A stretch of 64,000 bases of DNA from Verrucomicrobiaceae bacterium (GCA_027485615.1 JAIXQS010000073.1:32451-96450), one strand, 5' to 3'. Counted from the first letter of the stretch, positions 16,731 to 26,566 are shown. Notes: generated by a model not told the origin, from the letters alone. Translations and numbers: made by a program.

Positions 16731-19133
16731 TCACTCCTCGTCTTCGCCGCTGCCCTGGACGCTTTCGATATCCTTCAGCTTGTCGATCGCGCGCAAGGCC
16801 AGATCTTTCACCTCTTCGTATTGCGAACTGTCGGCAAATTTCTGGATGATGGCGTAAGACCACGCTGCGGGTTTCACGTTTACCAATCCAAGGATCAGCT
16901 TTTTTTGCTCTTCCTGTGTTTTCGCCTCCGCGCTGAGCAGAGTCCAATTTTCCTGAATCTGAGTCTCGCTCCTGGCGGTGTAATCGAAGGCGGAATTGAA
17001 GGCGCGGTTGCGGATTGTGAGATCCGTGGCCGTTTTCAGGAATCCGATCAGCGTGGTATAACCGCCCCGGTCACCCCATACGCCCAAGGCGACGATTGCG
17101 GCGACCTTATCCTCATTCTTGGCGCTATCGAGGTTCTTTTGCACCAATTCGAGGGCCTTATCCCCGCCGATGCGTCCGATCAGCCTAAGCATGGTGTGGC
17201 GCACCACATCGTTCGGAGCGGAGTCATACGCGGCGGAAATGGCAGTGGCCAAAGCGGGCTTGGATTGGCTTTTTTCGATGATTTGCGCAGCGTTACCCTC
17301 AGCCGCTGTAATGATGGTTGTTTCCTTGGAGGTTTTGATGATCTCGAGAAACTCAGCGAAATGACTGTCTTCTGCCATGAAACGGGTGGCCTGGATGGCA
17401 GCTTCAGAGGCCTGAACATCTTTGGTGGAACGGGCGAATTTCATCAAGGTGCCGATGATGGCAGGGTTGTTTCTCTTGCGAAGGACATCCCGGATCAGGA
17501 CAACCCTGATGTTGGGAACCATCTCCTGGGTGGTGGCGCATTCCACGATACGCGCGTCCACATCCGTGCCGTCGGTCGATTTCGCGAGATAGAGTGCCAT
17601 GTAGATCGCCGCGCGTTTATCGTTGGCGCCCACGTCGGTGGCGGTGCGGAGCAGGATATCCAGCCTGCGTTTGTCCACGGGAACTTCCTTGGCGTCAGGT
17701 TTCGCAACCTGTTCGATCATCTCGTTGTACAGCTTTGCTTCGGCGTTTTCCCCGCTTTTTTTCAGCAAAAAAACAGCCATGACTACGGCAAGAATGCCAA
17801 GAATGGCGGCGATGAGTGTCTTCACTCCGTTGGACAGGCCTTTCTTCCTAGGTGCTGCAACGACCGGGACGGCATCCGGAATCGAGCCGAGCTCAGAGGT
17901 GGGAATTGGACTCGGCGCAGGTTTTGCGATGGCTGCAAGCTTGGGCCTGGAAATGGGAATCGCTGCGGGGGGGGCGACCGGCGTCACCGCGCGCTGCAAG
18001 ATGGTGGAGGCGGGTTTCACCACTTCAAGAGTCGGAATGGGCGGTTCGGCGGGCGCCTCCTCAGGTGTTGCCTGCACGTCTTCCTGAGCGGCGGACTGGA
18101 GAACCTGTCCCGTTATGTGGATGCTGGGTTTCGATCCGACGGGCGGTGCCAGGGGTTTCGGCATGGATGCCGTCTTGAGAGACTGGGTCGATGGCACCTC
18201 TGCGATGAGATCTGGAACAGGAGCCGAGCCAGGGATCACGAGGCGCGGTCGTTTGGGCTGTTCGGCCACCATCGCCGGCATCCCCGTGCTGAGAGGTGGT
18301 GAAGTTTGTTCGTCATTCTCGACAAACACACGCAAAGACTCACGGGCTGATGCCGGTCGATCCGAGGGTTGGCGGTTTATATGCCACATGATCCAGTCGC
18401 AGGCCCACATCGGAATGCCTTCGCGGACTTCGTGGATGGGGGTGACGTGGTGCTGCAGATGCGCAGCCATGACGCCGGCAGCTGTATCGGAGTCGAAAGG
18501 ATACGTTCCCGTTAGGGCGTAATAGTAAACGCAACCGACCGCATAGAGGTCGACCTTCAGATCAATGGGAACCCTCTCGAATTGCTCGGGCGCCATGAAA
18601 TAGATGGATCCAAACACACCATCCGATTGGTCGATGGTCTGCAGGGAGGGCTGGGGGGAAAGCTTGGACAGTCCGAAATCGACGATTTTCACCTGGACTT
18701 TGCCGGACGGCAGCCACGTCAGCATGATGTTGCTGGGCTTCAGGTCACGGTGAACCATGTTGAGTTCCTGGGCGGCGATCAGCGCCTCCATGGTTTGCAT
18801 CGCAAGCTGGCGGAAATCCGCCCATGTAAAGGAAGCTTTCATGATGGCATCCTCGATTGTGTCGCCTGTAAGGAGTTCCATCACCACGAAAGGACCGTCG
18901 TCATCGCTGCCAACATCATACACTGTCACGATGTTCGGATGCTGCAGGGAAGCCAGGGCACCGGCCTCCTGGATGAGTTGGCGCGTTGCCTCCAGGGGGA
19001 TCGTCGCATCGTCGGTGTTTGCGATGATTCGCTTGATCGCCACCTCGCGGTTCATGCGGACATCCTGGGCACGATAGACCGACCCGAGTCCGCCCTGTCC
19101 GATCTTAGCCTTGATTTCGTAGCGTTCTTCCAT
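16731..19133 (-). CDS. Membrane-anchored Ser/Thr protein kinase with C-terminal helical repeats
   Basis: This is an 800-residue Hanks-type kinase. Residues 1-270 hold the kinase fold: GQGGLGSVY loop, VAIK lysine, HRDLKPSN catalytic loop (about 127), VDFGLS, and APEQ. A Pro/Ala-rich linker follows, then a single transmembrane helix at about 436-457. A C-terminal region of about 340 residues is built from repeated helical pairs (IGRIGGDKALELVQKNLDSA, VAALGVWGDRGGYTTLIGFL), which look like HEAT/armadillo repeats and are probably extracytoplasmic. Such kinases sense envelope or protein ligands. The substrate is unknown. It follows the PPIase gene by 39 bp. Confidence 0.9.
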   Translation of the reverse strand: MEERYEIKAKIGQGGLGSVYRAQDVRMNREVAIKRIIANTDDATIPLEATRQLIQEAGALASLQHPNIVTVYDVGSDDDGPFVVMELLTGDTIEDAIMKASFTWADFRQLAMQTMEALIAAQELNMVHRDLKPSNIMLTWLPSGKVQVKIVDFGLSKLSPQPSLQTIDQSDGVFGSIYFMAPEQFERVPIDLKVDLYAVGCVYYYALTGTYPFDSDTAAGVMAAHLQHHVTPIHEVREGIPMWACDWIMWHINRQPSDRPASARESLRVFVENDEQTSPPLSTGMPAMVAEQPKRPRLVIPGSAPVPDLIAEVPSTQSLKTASMPKPLAPPVGSKPSIHITGQVLQSAAQEDVQATPEEAPAEPPIPTLEVVKPASTILQRAVTPVAPPAAIPISRPKLAAIAKPAPSPIPTSELGSIPDAVPVVAAPRKKGLSNGVKTLIAAILGILAVVMAVFLLKKSGENAEAKLYNEMIEQVAKPDAKEVPVDKRRLDILLRTATDVGANDKRAAIYMALYLAKSTDGTDVDARIVECATTQEMVPNIRVVLIRDVLRKRNNPAIIGTLMKFARSTKDVQASEAAIQATRFMAEDSHFAEFLEIIKTSKETTIITAAEGNAAQIIEKSQSKPALATAISAAYDSAPNDVVRHTMLRLIGRIGGDKALELVQKNLDSAKNEDKVAAIVALGVWGDRGGYTTLIGFLKTATDLTIRNRAFNSAFDYTARSETQIQENWTLLSAEAKTQEEQKKLILGLVNVKPAAWSYAIIQKFADSSQYEEVKDLALRAIDKLKDIESVQGSGEDEE

Positions 19134-19172
19134 GCGTAGGGTCTTTGGCCTTTGTTTTGTTGCGGTAAACTT

Positions 19173-20162
19173 TCAGTTTTCGGATCTGACGATCATAGCC
19201 CGCTTGCGGCAAGACTCAATCCAACGATCATACTGCGCGGAGGTTTTCTTGCGGCGGACACGCTCCTCGATCATGGGGCGGACGGATGCCAGCCCGGGTT
19301 CGGGTCCCGGGGATTTGGCGGTGATCCATACGATCGTGAAACCGCGGGGATCGAGCAGAGGGCCGATCGCATGGTTTTCAGGCGCGTCGAAAAGAATGGC
19401 TGAGAATTCCGGCGAAAGGTCGGTGCGAGGCAGGTTTTCCTGGAGCCCGCCCACATCGGCGAACGCATCCTTTGAGTAGGCCTTGGCAAGTTCCTCGAAC
19501 GATTTGCCTTCCTTGGCCTGCTTCGCGACATCCTCGGCCAGGGCAAGCTGGGTTCCCGGGGTTGCCGCGGGGTTCTCCGGGTCGGTGGCGGGTATGAAAA
19601 TTTTCCGGAAGGAGATTTTGTCCTTGGTGACATCACGCAGGGTGGATTTCACCTCGTTGTATTCGTTCTGGATTTCGTTTGGCAGCGGTGGGGGGGCGTC
19701 GGAAAACTGCTGCGCACGCATGGCTTGGACGACCATCTTCTCGCGTGTCATCTCGCGATAGCCATCCATCGTCATGCGGGACTTTTTCAGTTCCTCGCGG
19801 AAAAGCGCCTCGTTACCATTGTAAAGCTCATGGATCTGGCGCTTGACCTCCTCGTCGATGAGGTGCGGGCGGATGTTCGCGCCGATCTGCTTGAATTCGT
19901 CAAGGATGATTCGGCGGTCGATGAGTTCCTGGAGGATCTTTTCGCGAGCCTCAGCGAACTGTTTCTCAAACTCCACGCCGCGCCTGGGGAACTGGGTCAC
20001 GAGCTGTGCGTAAAGCGGCGACAGCATGAAGGCCACCTCGTTCTTGGTGATCACGCTGCCGTTCACCTTGGCGGCGATGCCGTTGACCTCGACGGCCTGC
20101 GAATAGGCTGGGAGCGCTCCCAGAACGAGGGGGGTGAGCAAGAAGGCCAGTTTGCGGATCAT
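19173..20162 (-). CDS. SurA-like periplasmic peptidyl-prolyl isomerase (parvulin)
   Basis: This 329-residue exported chaperone has a signal peptide ending near PAYSQA, then a SurA_N helical domain (VNGIAAKVNGSVITKNEVAF; LQELIDRRIILDEF). A parvulin rotamase domain follows with KISFRKIFIP, FEELAKAYSKDAFADVGGLQ and HAIGPLLDPRGFTIVWI. It would help fold outer-membrane proteins. Its length is shorter than E. coli SurA, consistent with one rotamase domain. It lies in the same minus-strand run as folD (99 bp upstream) and the kinase. Confidence 0.9.
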   Translation of the reverse strand: MIRKLAFLLTPLVLGALPAYSQAVEVNGIAAKVNGSVITKNEVAFMLSPLYAQLVTQFPRRGVEFEKQFAEAREKILQELIDRRIILDEFKQIGANIRPHLIDEEVKRQIHELYNGNEALFREELKKSRMTMDGYREMTREKMVVQAMRAQQFSDAPPPLPNEIQNEYNEVKSTLRDVTKDKISFRKIFIPATDPENPAATPGTQLALAEDVAKQAKEGKSFEELAKAYSKDAFADVGGLQENLPRTDLSPEFSAILFDAPENHAIGPLLDPRGFTIVWITAKSPGPEPGLASVRPMIEERVRRKKTSAQYDRWIESCRKRAMIVRSEN

Positions 20163-20261
20163 TTCGGTTTTTGTGAGCTTTTTTGGGGAAATTGGACAAG
20201 CAGGTGATACGGGAGTTTTCCGCGTGCGGAGGAAGATTGCAAGCGGGGAAACGAAACGCGC

Positions 20262-21140
20262 TTATCCGATCTGCCGCGCGGCTTGCAGGGTGTTTTTCAT
20301 CAGCATGGCAATGGTCATGGGGCCTACCCCGCCGGGGACGGGCGTGATCGCGGAGCAGCGGGGCGCGACCTCCGGGTAATCGACATCGCCGGTGAGGCGA
20401 TGGCCGGATTTTTTAGAGGGGTCGGGAACGCGGTTGATGCCGACGTCGATGACTACCGCGCCGGGTTTCACCCAATCCGCCTTTACCATCTCCGGACGGC
20501 CCACGGCGGCGATGAGGATGTCGGCGCGGCGGCAGATGGCAGGCAGGTCTTTCGAACGCGAGTGGGCGATGGTAACGGTGGCGTTTGAGTTTTTCGCAAC
20601 CAGCAGCATGGCCATGGGTTTACCGACGATCATGGAGCGCCCGATCACGACAGCTTCCGCACCGTTCGTATCTATGCCGGAAATTTCCAGCAGTTTCATG
20701 CAACCGGCCGGGGTGCAGGGCACGAAACCGGTGGGATCTTCGAGGACAAGCTTGGCGACGTTCTCCGGGTGGAAACCGTCCACGTCTTTGCGCGGATCGA
20801 TGGCGCGGATCACGGTCTCCTCGTCGATGTGCTTCGGCGGCGGCGATTGCACGAGGATGCCGTGGACGGCGGGGTCGGCGTTGAGATTGGCGACCACCTT
20901 CAAGAGTTCCTCCTGGGTGGTTTCCGCAGGCAGCTCAATTTTCACCGAGTGAAAACCGAGATCCGCGCAGGTGCGGGCTTTTGATCCTACGTAAACGGCG
21001 GAGGCCGGATCATCGCCGACAAGGACGACGGCTAATCCGGGCGTGATTCCTTTCGCTTTCAGTTCGGCGGTTTCGGCGCGGCATTCTTCGAGGACGGAGG
21101 CGGCGACGGACTTGCCGTCGAGGATGCGGGGTTGGTTCAT
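20262..21140 (-). CDS. folD: Bifunctional methylenetetrahydrofolate dehydrogenase/cyclohydrolase
   Basis: This 292-residue enzyme interconverts methylene-, methenyl- and formyl-THF in one-carbon metabolism. It shows the [14 protein letters not shown] catalytic lysine segment, the signature [11 protein letters not shown], the NADP-binding [17 protein letters not shown], and the C-terminal [16 protein letters not shown] start at [16 protein letters not shown] (ATG at 21140); the longest frame adds nine unconserved residues. It heads a long minus-strand run and is divergent from the cobalamin-riboswitch-controlled receptor. Confidence 0.95.
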   Translation of the reverse strand: MNQPRILDGKSVAASVLEECRAETAELKAKGITPGLAVVLVGDDPASAVYVGSKARTCADLGFHSVKIELPAETTQEELLKVVANLNADPAVHGILVQSPPPKHIDEETVIRAIDPRKDVDGFHPENVAKLVLEDPTGFVPCTPAGCMKLLEISGIDTNGAEAVVIGRSMIVGKPMAMLLVAKNSNATVTIAHSRSKDLPAICRRADILIAAVGRPEMVKADWVKPGAVVIDVGINRVPDPSKKSGHRLTGDVDYPEVAPRCSAITPVPGGVGPMTIAMLMKNTLQAARQIG

Positions 21141-21239
21141 GCGCGGGATGGTAGGAGGAAATTTCAAAACTCAAAATTCAAAGTACAAGGAAGATGTGTT
21201 GCCTGCGGTTCCAAGGCGGGGCTAGTCTTTGCGCGCCGT

Positions 21240-21405
21240 GAAAAACAAAGCGGCACCCTCCGGGAAGCCCTTCGCTAGGGCAGGGAATTGATGGGGAATC
21301 CGGTTAGAATCCGGAGCGGTACCGCCACTGTATGGTTTGCGAAAGCAAGCCGAGCCAGATCGCCAGCCCGGGGAGTTGTCTAATAAGGCTGCGGAACTCA
21401 GCCCG
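21240..21405 (+). promoter_or_regulatory. Cobalamin riboswitch
   Basis: A classic adenosylcobalamin aptamer core is present: GGGAATCCGGTTAGAATCC, then GGAGCGGTACCGCCACTGT (about 21295-21332), and the B12-box region GCCGAGCCAGATCGCC (21349-21364). A small hairpin GGCTG/CAGCC (21387-21403) follows about 15 nt before the receptor's ATG and may be the expression platform that occludes translation. Known switches of this type repress outer-membrane B12 uptake genes when cobalamin is plentiful. Confidence 0.93.
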
Positions 21406-21420
21406 ACGGATACCAAAAAC

Positions 21421-23220
21421 ATGACACCACACATAACATCCGGAAAAAACCGGACGACAAGGACAAGCCGCGCCATCATCATGGCCACGGCACTCACGCT
21501 CGGTGGAATTTCCGCCGAGACGATACGGGAACTCGATGAACTCATCGTCTCCGCCGTGCGGATGCCGGGCGAGGCTTCGAGAACGACATCGGCGGTGACA
21601 GCGCTCGATGCGCGAGAGCTGGAAGAGCGCGGGGTGCTAGATTTAATCGAAGCACTCAACGAAGTGCCCGGAGTAATCGCTACCTCCACCTCTGCCCAAA
21701 CAGGGGGCAGCGGCTCGGTGTTCATCCGCGGCACAACTGCCTCTTATTCGCAGCTCGTGGTAGACGGCATCCGCCTCAGCGACTCGACTGCACCCATGGG
21801 GAACTTTTTCTCCGGAGCACGTCTGGATGATTTGGGTAGGATCGAGGTTTTGCGTGGCGCCCACGCGGCGATCCACGGCGGAGAGGCCATCGGCGGTGTG
21901 ATCTGGCTGGAAACGGCGCGCGGCGAGGGTGATCCCGAGACGCGCCTTCGCATCGAGGGCGGATCGTTCGATTCGCTCAACGGTCACCTTGCCCATTCCG
22001 GAAAGGAAGGCCCGTTCTCGTGGTTCCTCAGCGGAGGTTACGACGGCACACACAACGACGTGGAAAGTCAGGACTTCGACCAAGCCCGCGCCGCGCTGCG
22101 CATGGAATGGGCACAATCGGAGAACCTCACGCTCGGCATGACCTACCGCGCGGTGGACTCACGTTTCGGACCTTTCGAGTATTACGGGCCGAACATCGAT
22201 CACACCGATAGCGGACTAGCCACGATCTATGCGAATGCTCAACTTGCACCCGGATGGCTAGCGCGTTTCACACTAGGAAATTACAGGGAAAGCTACGACA
22301 ACGACTCGACCTTCGGAAATTTCGGAACCGATCTCGACCGCATCGTGCTTTCCACGGATCAATCCTATGAAATCAATCGCCACCATCGCTTGTTGGGTGG
22401 CGCTTTCCTAGAGCATTCGATTTTCTCCAACACGATCGGCTCCGATTCCGACGAATACCGCTACGGCGCGCACCTCGGCTGGGAGTGGACGCCTGTGGAA
22501 AGCGTGGTCACCGACGCCGTCGTCCGCTGGGAGGATTATGCGGATTACGACGACCAAGTGACGTGGCGCATCGGTGCTTCGTGGCAGGCATTGGAGAAAA
22601 CCCGTCTTCGTGCGGGGCTGGGAAAAGCTTTCCGTACGCCTACTTTCCTGGATCTTTACGGCACCACCTTTGGAGCGGGAAATCCTAACCTGAACGCCGA
22701 GGAAAGCATCGGCTGGGATTTCGGAGTCGAACAAGGTGTCGGCGAAAACCACATGGTCTCCGCGAATTGGTTCGAGAACTCCATCGCAAACCGCATCCGC
22801 TCCTCACCCACTCCGCCAGTGAACCTCCCTAGCGACACGCCGACACGCGGTCTCGAATTCGCATTGAACGGAGCGCTCGGCGAACATCTTGCCTATCGAC
22901 TCGCATGGACATGGCTCGGTGCGTCTCTTGATGATCAGCCAAAGAATACCGCCACCTCATCCATCGACTGGCAGCCTACGGCAAATCTGCTTTTAGGCAT
23001 CGGCGCGAGCTACGTGGACGAGCGCTCCTACGGCGGTGCTCCGCTCGACGATTACCTGCTACTACGCCTCTACGGCAGCTACGAACTCAGGGAAAACGTC
23101 ACGCTCCATGCGCGCATTGAGAATCTTGCAAACGAAAGCTACGAGCTTTCCCACTTTTTCGGCCTGCGCATACCGGGTGCAGGACTTGGGTTCTTCGCGG
23201 GCGTGACGGTGGAATTCTGA
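21421..23220 (+). CDS. TonB-dependent cobalamin receptor (BtuB-like)
   Basis: This 599-residue outer-membrane receptor has a signal region RAIIMATALTLGGISAET and a TonB box-like ELDELIVSAVR. A plug domain follows (GVLDLIEALNEVPGVIATST; GGSGSVFIRGTTASYSQLVV; RIEVLRGAHAAIHGGEAIGG). A 22-strand barrel ends in an aromatic-rich C-terminus with final phenylalanine (FFAGVTVEF). Its position directly under a cobalamin riboswitch supports vitamin B12 as ligand. The first ATG after the riboswitch (21421) is taken as the start; 21481 is an alternative. No BtuCDF genes lie nearby, so inner-membrane uptake must be encoded elsewhere. Confidence 0.92.
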   Translation: MTPHITSGKNRTTRTSRAIIMATALTLGGISAETIRELDELIVSAVRMPGEASRTTSAVTALDARELEERGVLDLIEALNEVPGVIATSTSAQTGGSGSVFIRGTTASYSQLVVDGIRLSDSTAPMGNFFSGARLDDLGRIEVLRGAHAAIHGGEAIGGVIWLETARGEGDPETRLRIEGGSFDSLNGHLAHSGKEGPFSWFLSGGYDGTHNDVESQDFDQARAALRMEWAQSENLTLGMTYRAVDSRFGPFEYYGPNIDHTDSGLATIYANAQLAPGWLARFTLGNYRESYDNDSTFGNFGTDLDRIVLSTDQSYEINRHHRLLGGAFLEHSIFSNTIGSDSDEYRYGAHLGWEWTPVESVVTDAVVRWEDYADYDDQVTWRIGASWQALEKTRLRAGLGKAFRTPTFLDLYGTTFGAGNPNLNAEESIGWDFGVEQGVGENHMVSANWFENSIANRIRSSPTPPVNLPSDTPTRGLEFALNGALGEHLAYRLAWTWLGASLDDQPKNTATSSIDWQPTANLLLGIGASYVDERSYGGAPLDDYLLLRLYGSYELRENVTLHARIENLANESYELSHFFGLRIPGAGLGFFAGVTVEF

Positions 23221-23221
23221 G

Positions 23222-23725
23222 CTAACCCATTTCGTCGAGACCGCCCTGGTTGGCGGTTTCGTCGAAATCCATCTCTCGGACGCGCTTCTTATCACGCATT
23301 GCCTCGACCTTTTTCCGAAGCGACTCGCGCAGCTCTAGGGAATCGTGAATCGCATGGATGTCGATCTGCGGCATCGAGCGGTCGGAGGTGTCCAGATGGA
23401 TCGTGCCGAGGCCGGTCATCCGCATCCACCATTTCCGCACCACGAGGATGTCCTTCACGCGGTAGAGTTCCACCTCGTCGATCTCCTGGTTGATCACGCC
23501 CTTGGAAATGCGCAGGCGCTCGTTGGTGAGCTCAAAGGTCTGGGTGCGCACCACGAGGTAGCGCCAGGCGATCCAGCCAAGCGGGAAGATGAGTCCGATG
23601 AAGGCGGGCGGGAAAAACACTCCACATATCACGATGCCTACCGCAAGAAGTATCGCGGCGCCGAAGTGCCCGATGTTCAGCCACTGCGAAGGGCTGCCTT
23701 TCCAGAATGTCGTTTCCTCACCCAT
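23222..23725 (-). CDS. PH (bPH2/DUF304) domain membrane protein
   Basis: This 167-residue protein has two adjacent hydrophobic helices (about residues 20-55) followed by a bacterial PH domain: VVRTQTFELTNERLRISKGV, DEVELYRVKDILV, GLGTIHLDTSDRS. A charged tail follows. bPH2 proteins are membrane-associated and of unknown role. The stop codon lies 1 bp from the convergent receptor's stop. It is transcribed away from the spermidine-synthase-like gene. Confidence 0.85.
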   Translation of the reverse strand: MGEETTFWKGSPSQWLNIGHFGAAILLAVGIVICGVFFPPAFIGLIFPLGWIAWRYLVVRTQTFELTNERLRISKGVINQEIDEVELYRVKDILVVRKWWMRMTGLGTIHLDTSDRSMPQIDIHAIHDSLELRESLRKKVEAMRDKKRVREMDFDETANQGGLDEMG

Positions 23726-23823
23726 GCCCGGAGGGTGGCGACAGCTTCGCGGTTAGGCAAGTGGACATTTAGAAGGTAATCGCCGCTTGCGGTGAAGTGC
23801 CGCCACGGGCGAGGCTGGCGCAC

Positions 23824-24543
23824 ATGGAAAAGCTTTTCGAGGAACTCGATTTCCGCACCACGCCCATCGGCGATCTCATCCTCCAGCGCCGCAAGTATCT
23901 CCAACTCGACGGCGAGGTGGTGTATGAGGTGAAACTCGGTGACGCCTTCCTCATGTCGAGCATGTTCCATGAGGTCGAGGAGGCGCTATCGCGGCTCGGG
24001 CTCGGGGCGCTGGAAGGTGAGGCCTGGGACGTTGTGGTCGGCGGGCTGGGGCTTGGATACACGGCGGTGGCGGCGCTTGCCTTTCCAGAGCTGAGGTCGT
24101 TGCTCGTGGTCGATGCGCTGGAGGGAGTGATCGATTGGCACGAGCGGGAGATGGTGCCGCTGGGGAAAACGATGAACAACGATCCTCGCTGCCGGTATGT
24201 GCTCGGGGATTTTTTCGCGCTGGCGACGGAGGCCGGGAAAAATTTCGATCCCGCTGCACCCGAGCGGAAATTCCATGCCGTGCTGTTAGATATCGACCAC
24301 TCGCCGCGCAATCTCCTCGCCCCGCGCAACGCTGCTTTCTACACGCCGGACGGCTTGCGGAAACTCGCCACGCGCTTGCATCCGCAAGGTGTTTTCGCGC
24401 TCTGGTCGGATGACGCGCCGGACGAGGATTTCATGGCAGATCTGCGCAACGTTTTCCGGGATGTGCGGTCGGAGGTCGTGCCATTTCCCAATCCGTTGCT
24501 CGATACGGTTTCCGAAAGCACGGTTTACGTCGCGCGACTGTAG
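23824..24543 (+). CDS. Spermidine synthase-like SAM-dependent enzyme
   Basis: This roughly 239-residue Rossmann-fold protein has the SAM-binding motif VVGGLGLGYTAVAALAF and an acidic LLVVDALEGVIDWHE. A VLLDIDHSP segment matches the spermidine synthase fold. The N-terminal TTPIGDLILQRRKYLQLDGE is typical of the group. The conserved polyamine-binding Asp-Tyr region is not clearly present, so it may be a spermidine-synthase-like methyltransferase rather than a true synthase. I chose the ATG at 23824 over the upstream GTG at 23797. It is followed 48 bp later by polX. Confidence 0.75.
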   Translation: MEKLFEELDFRTTPIGDLILQRRKYLQLDGEVVYEVKLGDAFLMSSMFHEVEEALSRLGLGALEGEAWDVVVGGLGLGYTAVAALAFPELRSLLVVDALEGVIDWHEREMVPLGKTMNNDPRCRYVLGDFFALATEAGKNFDPAAPERKFHAVLLDIDHSPRNLLAPRNAAFYTPDGLRKLATRLHPQGVFALWSDDAPDEDFMADLRNVFRDVRSEVVPFPNPLLDTVSESTVYVARL

Positions 24544-24591
24544 CACTCCAGGTTTGCGCGGTCGCTGCAGCGCGCACATATTCCCGCCGAG

Positions 24592-26325
24592 ATGAATCGG
24601 GAGGAAATGGCGGATGTTTTGGAGAAGATCGCTCTGTTGCTCGAGCTGAAAGGGGAAAATCCGTTCAAGGTGCGGGCTTACCGCCAGGGTGCGGAGACCG
24701 TGCTCGCGATGGAGGGGGATGTCGTGGAACTGGCGAAAAATGATGAGCTCAAAGGAATCAAGGGCATCGGCGATGCGTTGCGCGACAAGCTCGGCGAGCT
24801 GGCGAAGACGGGCGGGCTGGAGTTTTACGAGAATCTGAAAAAGGAGTTTCCCGAGAGCGTTTTCGAGCTGTTCGAGATCCAAGGACTCGGCCCGAAGAAG
24901 ATCAAGTCGCTGTATGATGAACTCGGGGTCGATTCCACGGCGAAGCTGAAAGCCGCCTGCGAGGAGGGCAAGGTCGCGGTGCTTCCTGGATTCGGCGAGA
25001 AGACGCAAAAGAAAATCCTCGATGCGATGGCGGCGAACGAGAAGTTTGCGGACAGGTTCCGGCTCGGCTCGGTCACGGCGCTGGTGGAGGGGATGCTGGA
25101 AACGCTACGGCTGCATCCCGAGGTTTCGCGCGTCGCCGTCGCCGGTTCCTACCGTCGCGCGAGGGAAACGGTGGGCGATCTCGATTTCCTCGTCGCCACG
25201 AAAGAGGGTGCGCTGGTCTGTGAGGATTTCACGACCCTGCCGCAGGTGGAATCGGTGATCGCCTGTGGCGAGACCAAGGCGTCCGTCCGCCTGCAAAACG
25301 GGATGCATTGCGACCTCCGCGCGGTGAAGAACTCCGAGTTTCCCTTCGCGCTGCAGTATTTCACCGGATCGAAGGAGCACAACGTCGCCCTCCGCTCCTT
25401 GGCGCTGAAGAAGGGCTGGTCGCTCAACGAATACGGGCTCAATCCCGTGGACCCCGGGGAAACGCCGCCGTACGTCGAGGAGGAGAAGGACATCTACCGT
25501 TTACTAGGCTTGCAGTACATTGAGCCGGAGCTGCGCGAGAACCGCGGCGAGATCGAGGCCGCGGCGGAGAACAAGCTGCCTCGGCTAGTGGAGTTGATGA
25601 ACCTGCGCGGCACCTTCCACAACCACACCACCGCCTCCGATGGCAAGGACACGCTGGAAGCCATGGTGGAGGAGGCGATGGAGCTGGGCCTGCAATACCT
25701 CGGCATTTCCGACCACTCGAAATCCTCTTGGTATGCCGGCGGACTCGATGAGGAGCGTTTGCTGAAACAGGTGGAGGAGATCCGGGATCTGGAGAAGATG
25801 CTCGGGGGGTTCCGGATCTTCGCGGGTTCCGAGGTGGATATCCTCAAGGACGGCGATCTCGATTTTTCCGACGAAATCTTGGCCCAACTCGATTTCTGCG
25901 TGGCCTCCGTCCACAACGTTTTCAACCTCGACGAGGACACCATGACCCGCCGCATCTGCCGCGCAATGGAGAACGAGCACATCACGATGCTCGGACATTC
26001 CACAGGCAGGCTGCTTCTGAAACGGGAGGCGTATCCGCTCGACCACGCTCGCATCATCGACTGCGCGGCGGCGACGAGGACGGTGATCGAGCTGAACTGC
26101 AGCCCCATGCGCATGGACATGGATTGGCGCTGGTGGAAGCGCGCGCGCGACAAGGGCGTCCTCTGTTCGATCAATCCCGACGCCCACTCCCGCGATCAGC
26201 TCCATAACCTCGGCACGGGTGTCCGCGTGGCCCGCAAAGGCTGGCTGCGGCGCGAAGACGTTCTGAATACGCGCACTGCGCCGGAGATCGAGGCGTTCCT
26301 GAAAATGCCGAAGGCGAAGAGGTAG
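24592..26325 (+). CDS. polX: PolX family DNA polymerase/3'-5' exonuclease with PHP domain
   Basis: This 577-residue protein has an N-terminal helix-hairpin-helix region (ENPFKVRAYRQGAETV; LKGIKGIGDALRDKLGELA; QGLGPKKIKSLYDELG). A pol-beta nucleotidyltransferase core follows with GSYRRARETVGDLDFLV near residue 181. A C-terminal PHP phosphoesterase from about residue 338 has metal ligands in FHNHTTASDG, SDHSKSS, GSEVDIL, SVHN, GHSTGR and NPDAHSRD. Bacterial PolX enzymes act in base-excision-type gap filling. Length and domain order are normal. Confidence 0.93.
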   Translation: MNREEMADVLEKIALLLELKGENPFKVRAYRQGAETVLAMEGDVVELAKNDELKGIKGIGDALRDKLGELAKTGGLEFYENLKKEFPESVFELFEIQGLGPKKIKSLYDELGVDSTAKLKAACEEGKVAVLPGFGEKTQKKILDAMAANEKFADRFRLGSVTALVEGMLETLRLHPEVSRVAVAGSYRRARETVGDLDFLVATKEGALVCEDFTTLPQVESVIACGETKASVRLQNGMHCDLRAVKNSEFPFALQYFTGSKEHNVALRSLALKKGWSLNEYGLNPVDPGETPPYVEEEKDIYRLLGLQYIEPELRENRGEIEAAAENKLPRLVELMNLRGTFHNHTTASDGKDTLEAMVEEAMELGLQYLGISDHSKSSWYAGGLDEERLLKQVEEIRDLEKMLGGFRIFAGSEVDILKDGDLDFSDEILAQLDFCVASVHNVFNLDEDTMTRRICRAMENEHITMLGHSTGRLLLKREAYPLDHARIIDCAAATRTVIELNCSPMRMDMDWRWWKRARDKGVLCSINPDAHSRDQLHNLGTGVRVARKGWLRREDVLNTRTAPEIEAFLKMPKAKR

Positions 26326-26377
26326 AGGGCATCATTGAGACGCTGCGCGGTCTGGGGCAGATATAGCGTAGAGGAGC

Positions 26378-26420
26378 ACACGCGCCCTCGCGTGTCCCGG
26401 GCTGCGCCCTCGCTGCCCGG
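26378..26420. terminator. Paired hairpins between convergent genes
   Basis: ACACGCG-CCCT-CGCGTGT (26378-26395) is followed directly by CCGGGC ... GCCCGG (26397-26420). They lie between the convergent ends of polX and the DAHP synthase gene. Without a flanking T run, rho-independent termination is uncertain. Confidence 0.4.
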
Positions 26421-26566
26421 CGGCTGGAATCAAGGACGGCATCGTCTTGGGATATTGGTTCGCACCATCCCGCAGTTTCCAGCCACGTATTTCTCTTTAT
26501 GGAGAAGGGATTTGAAATTCCTTTCTCGTGATTCGGAAGAAAGCCGGCCGGAGGCGCGGCTCTCGA

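Noticed and set aside
16716..18302. 528-residue plus-strand frame opposite the Ser/Thr kinase
   Set aside because: It is antisense to a kinase and repeat domain with intact motifs; composition is Gly/Arg-rich as expected of a shadow frame in GC-rich DNA.
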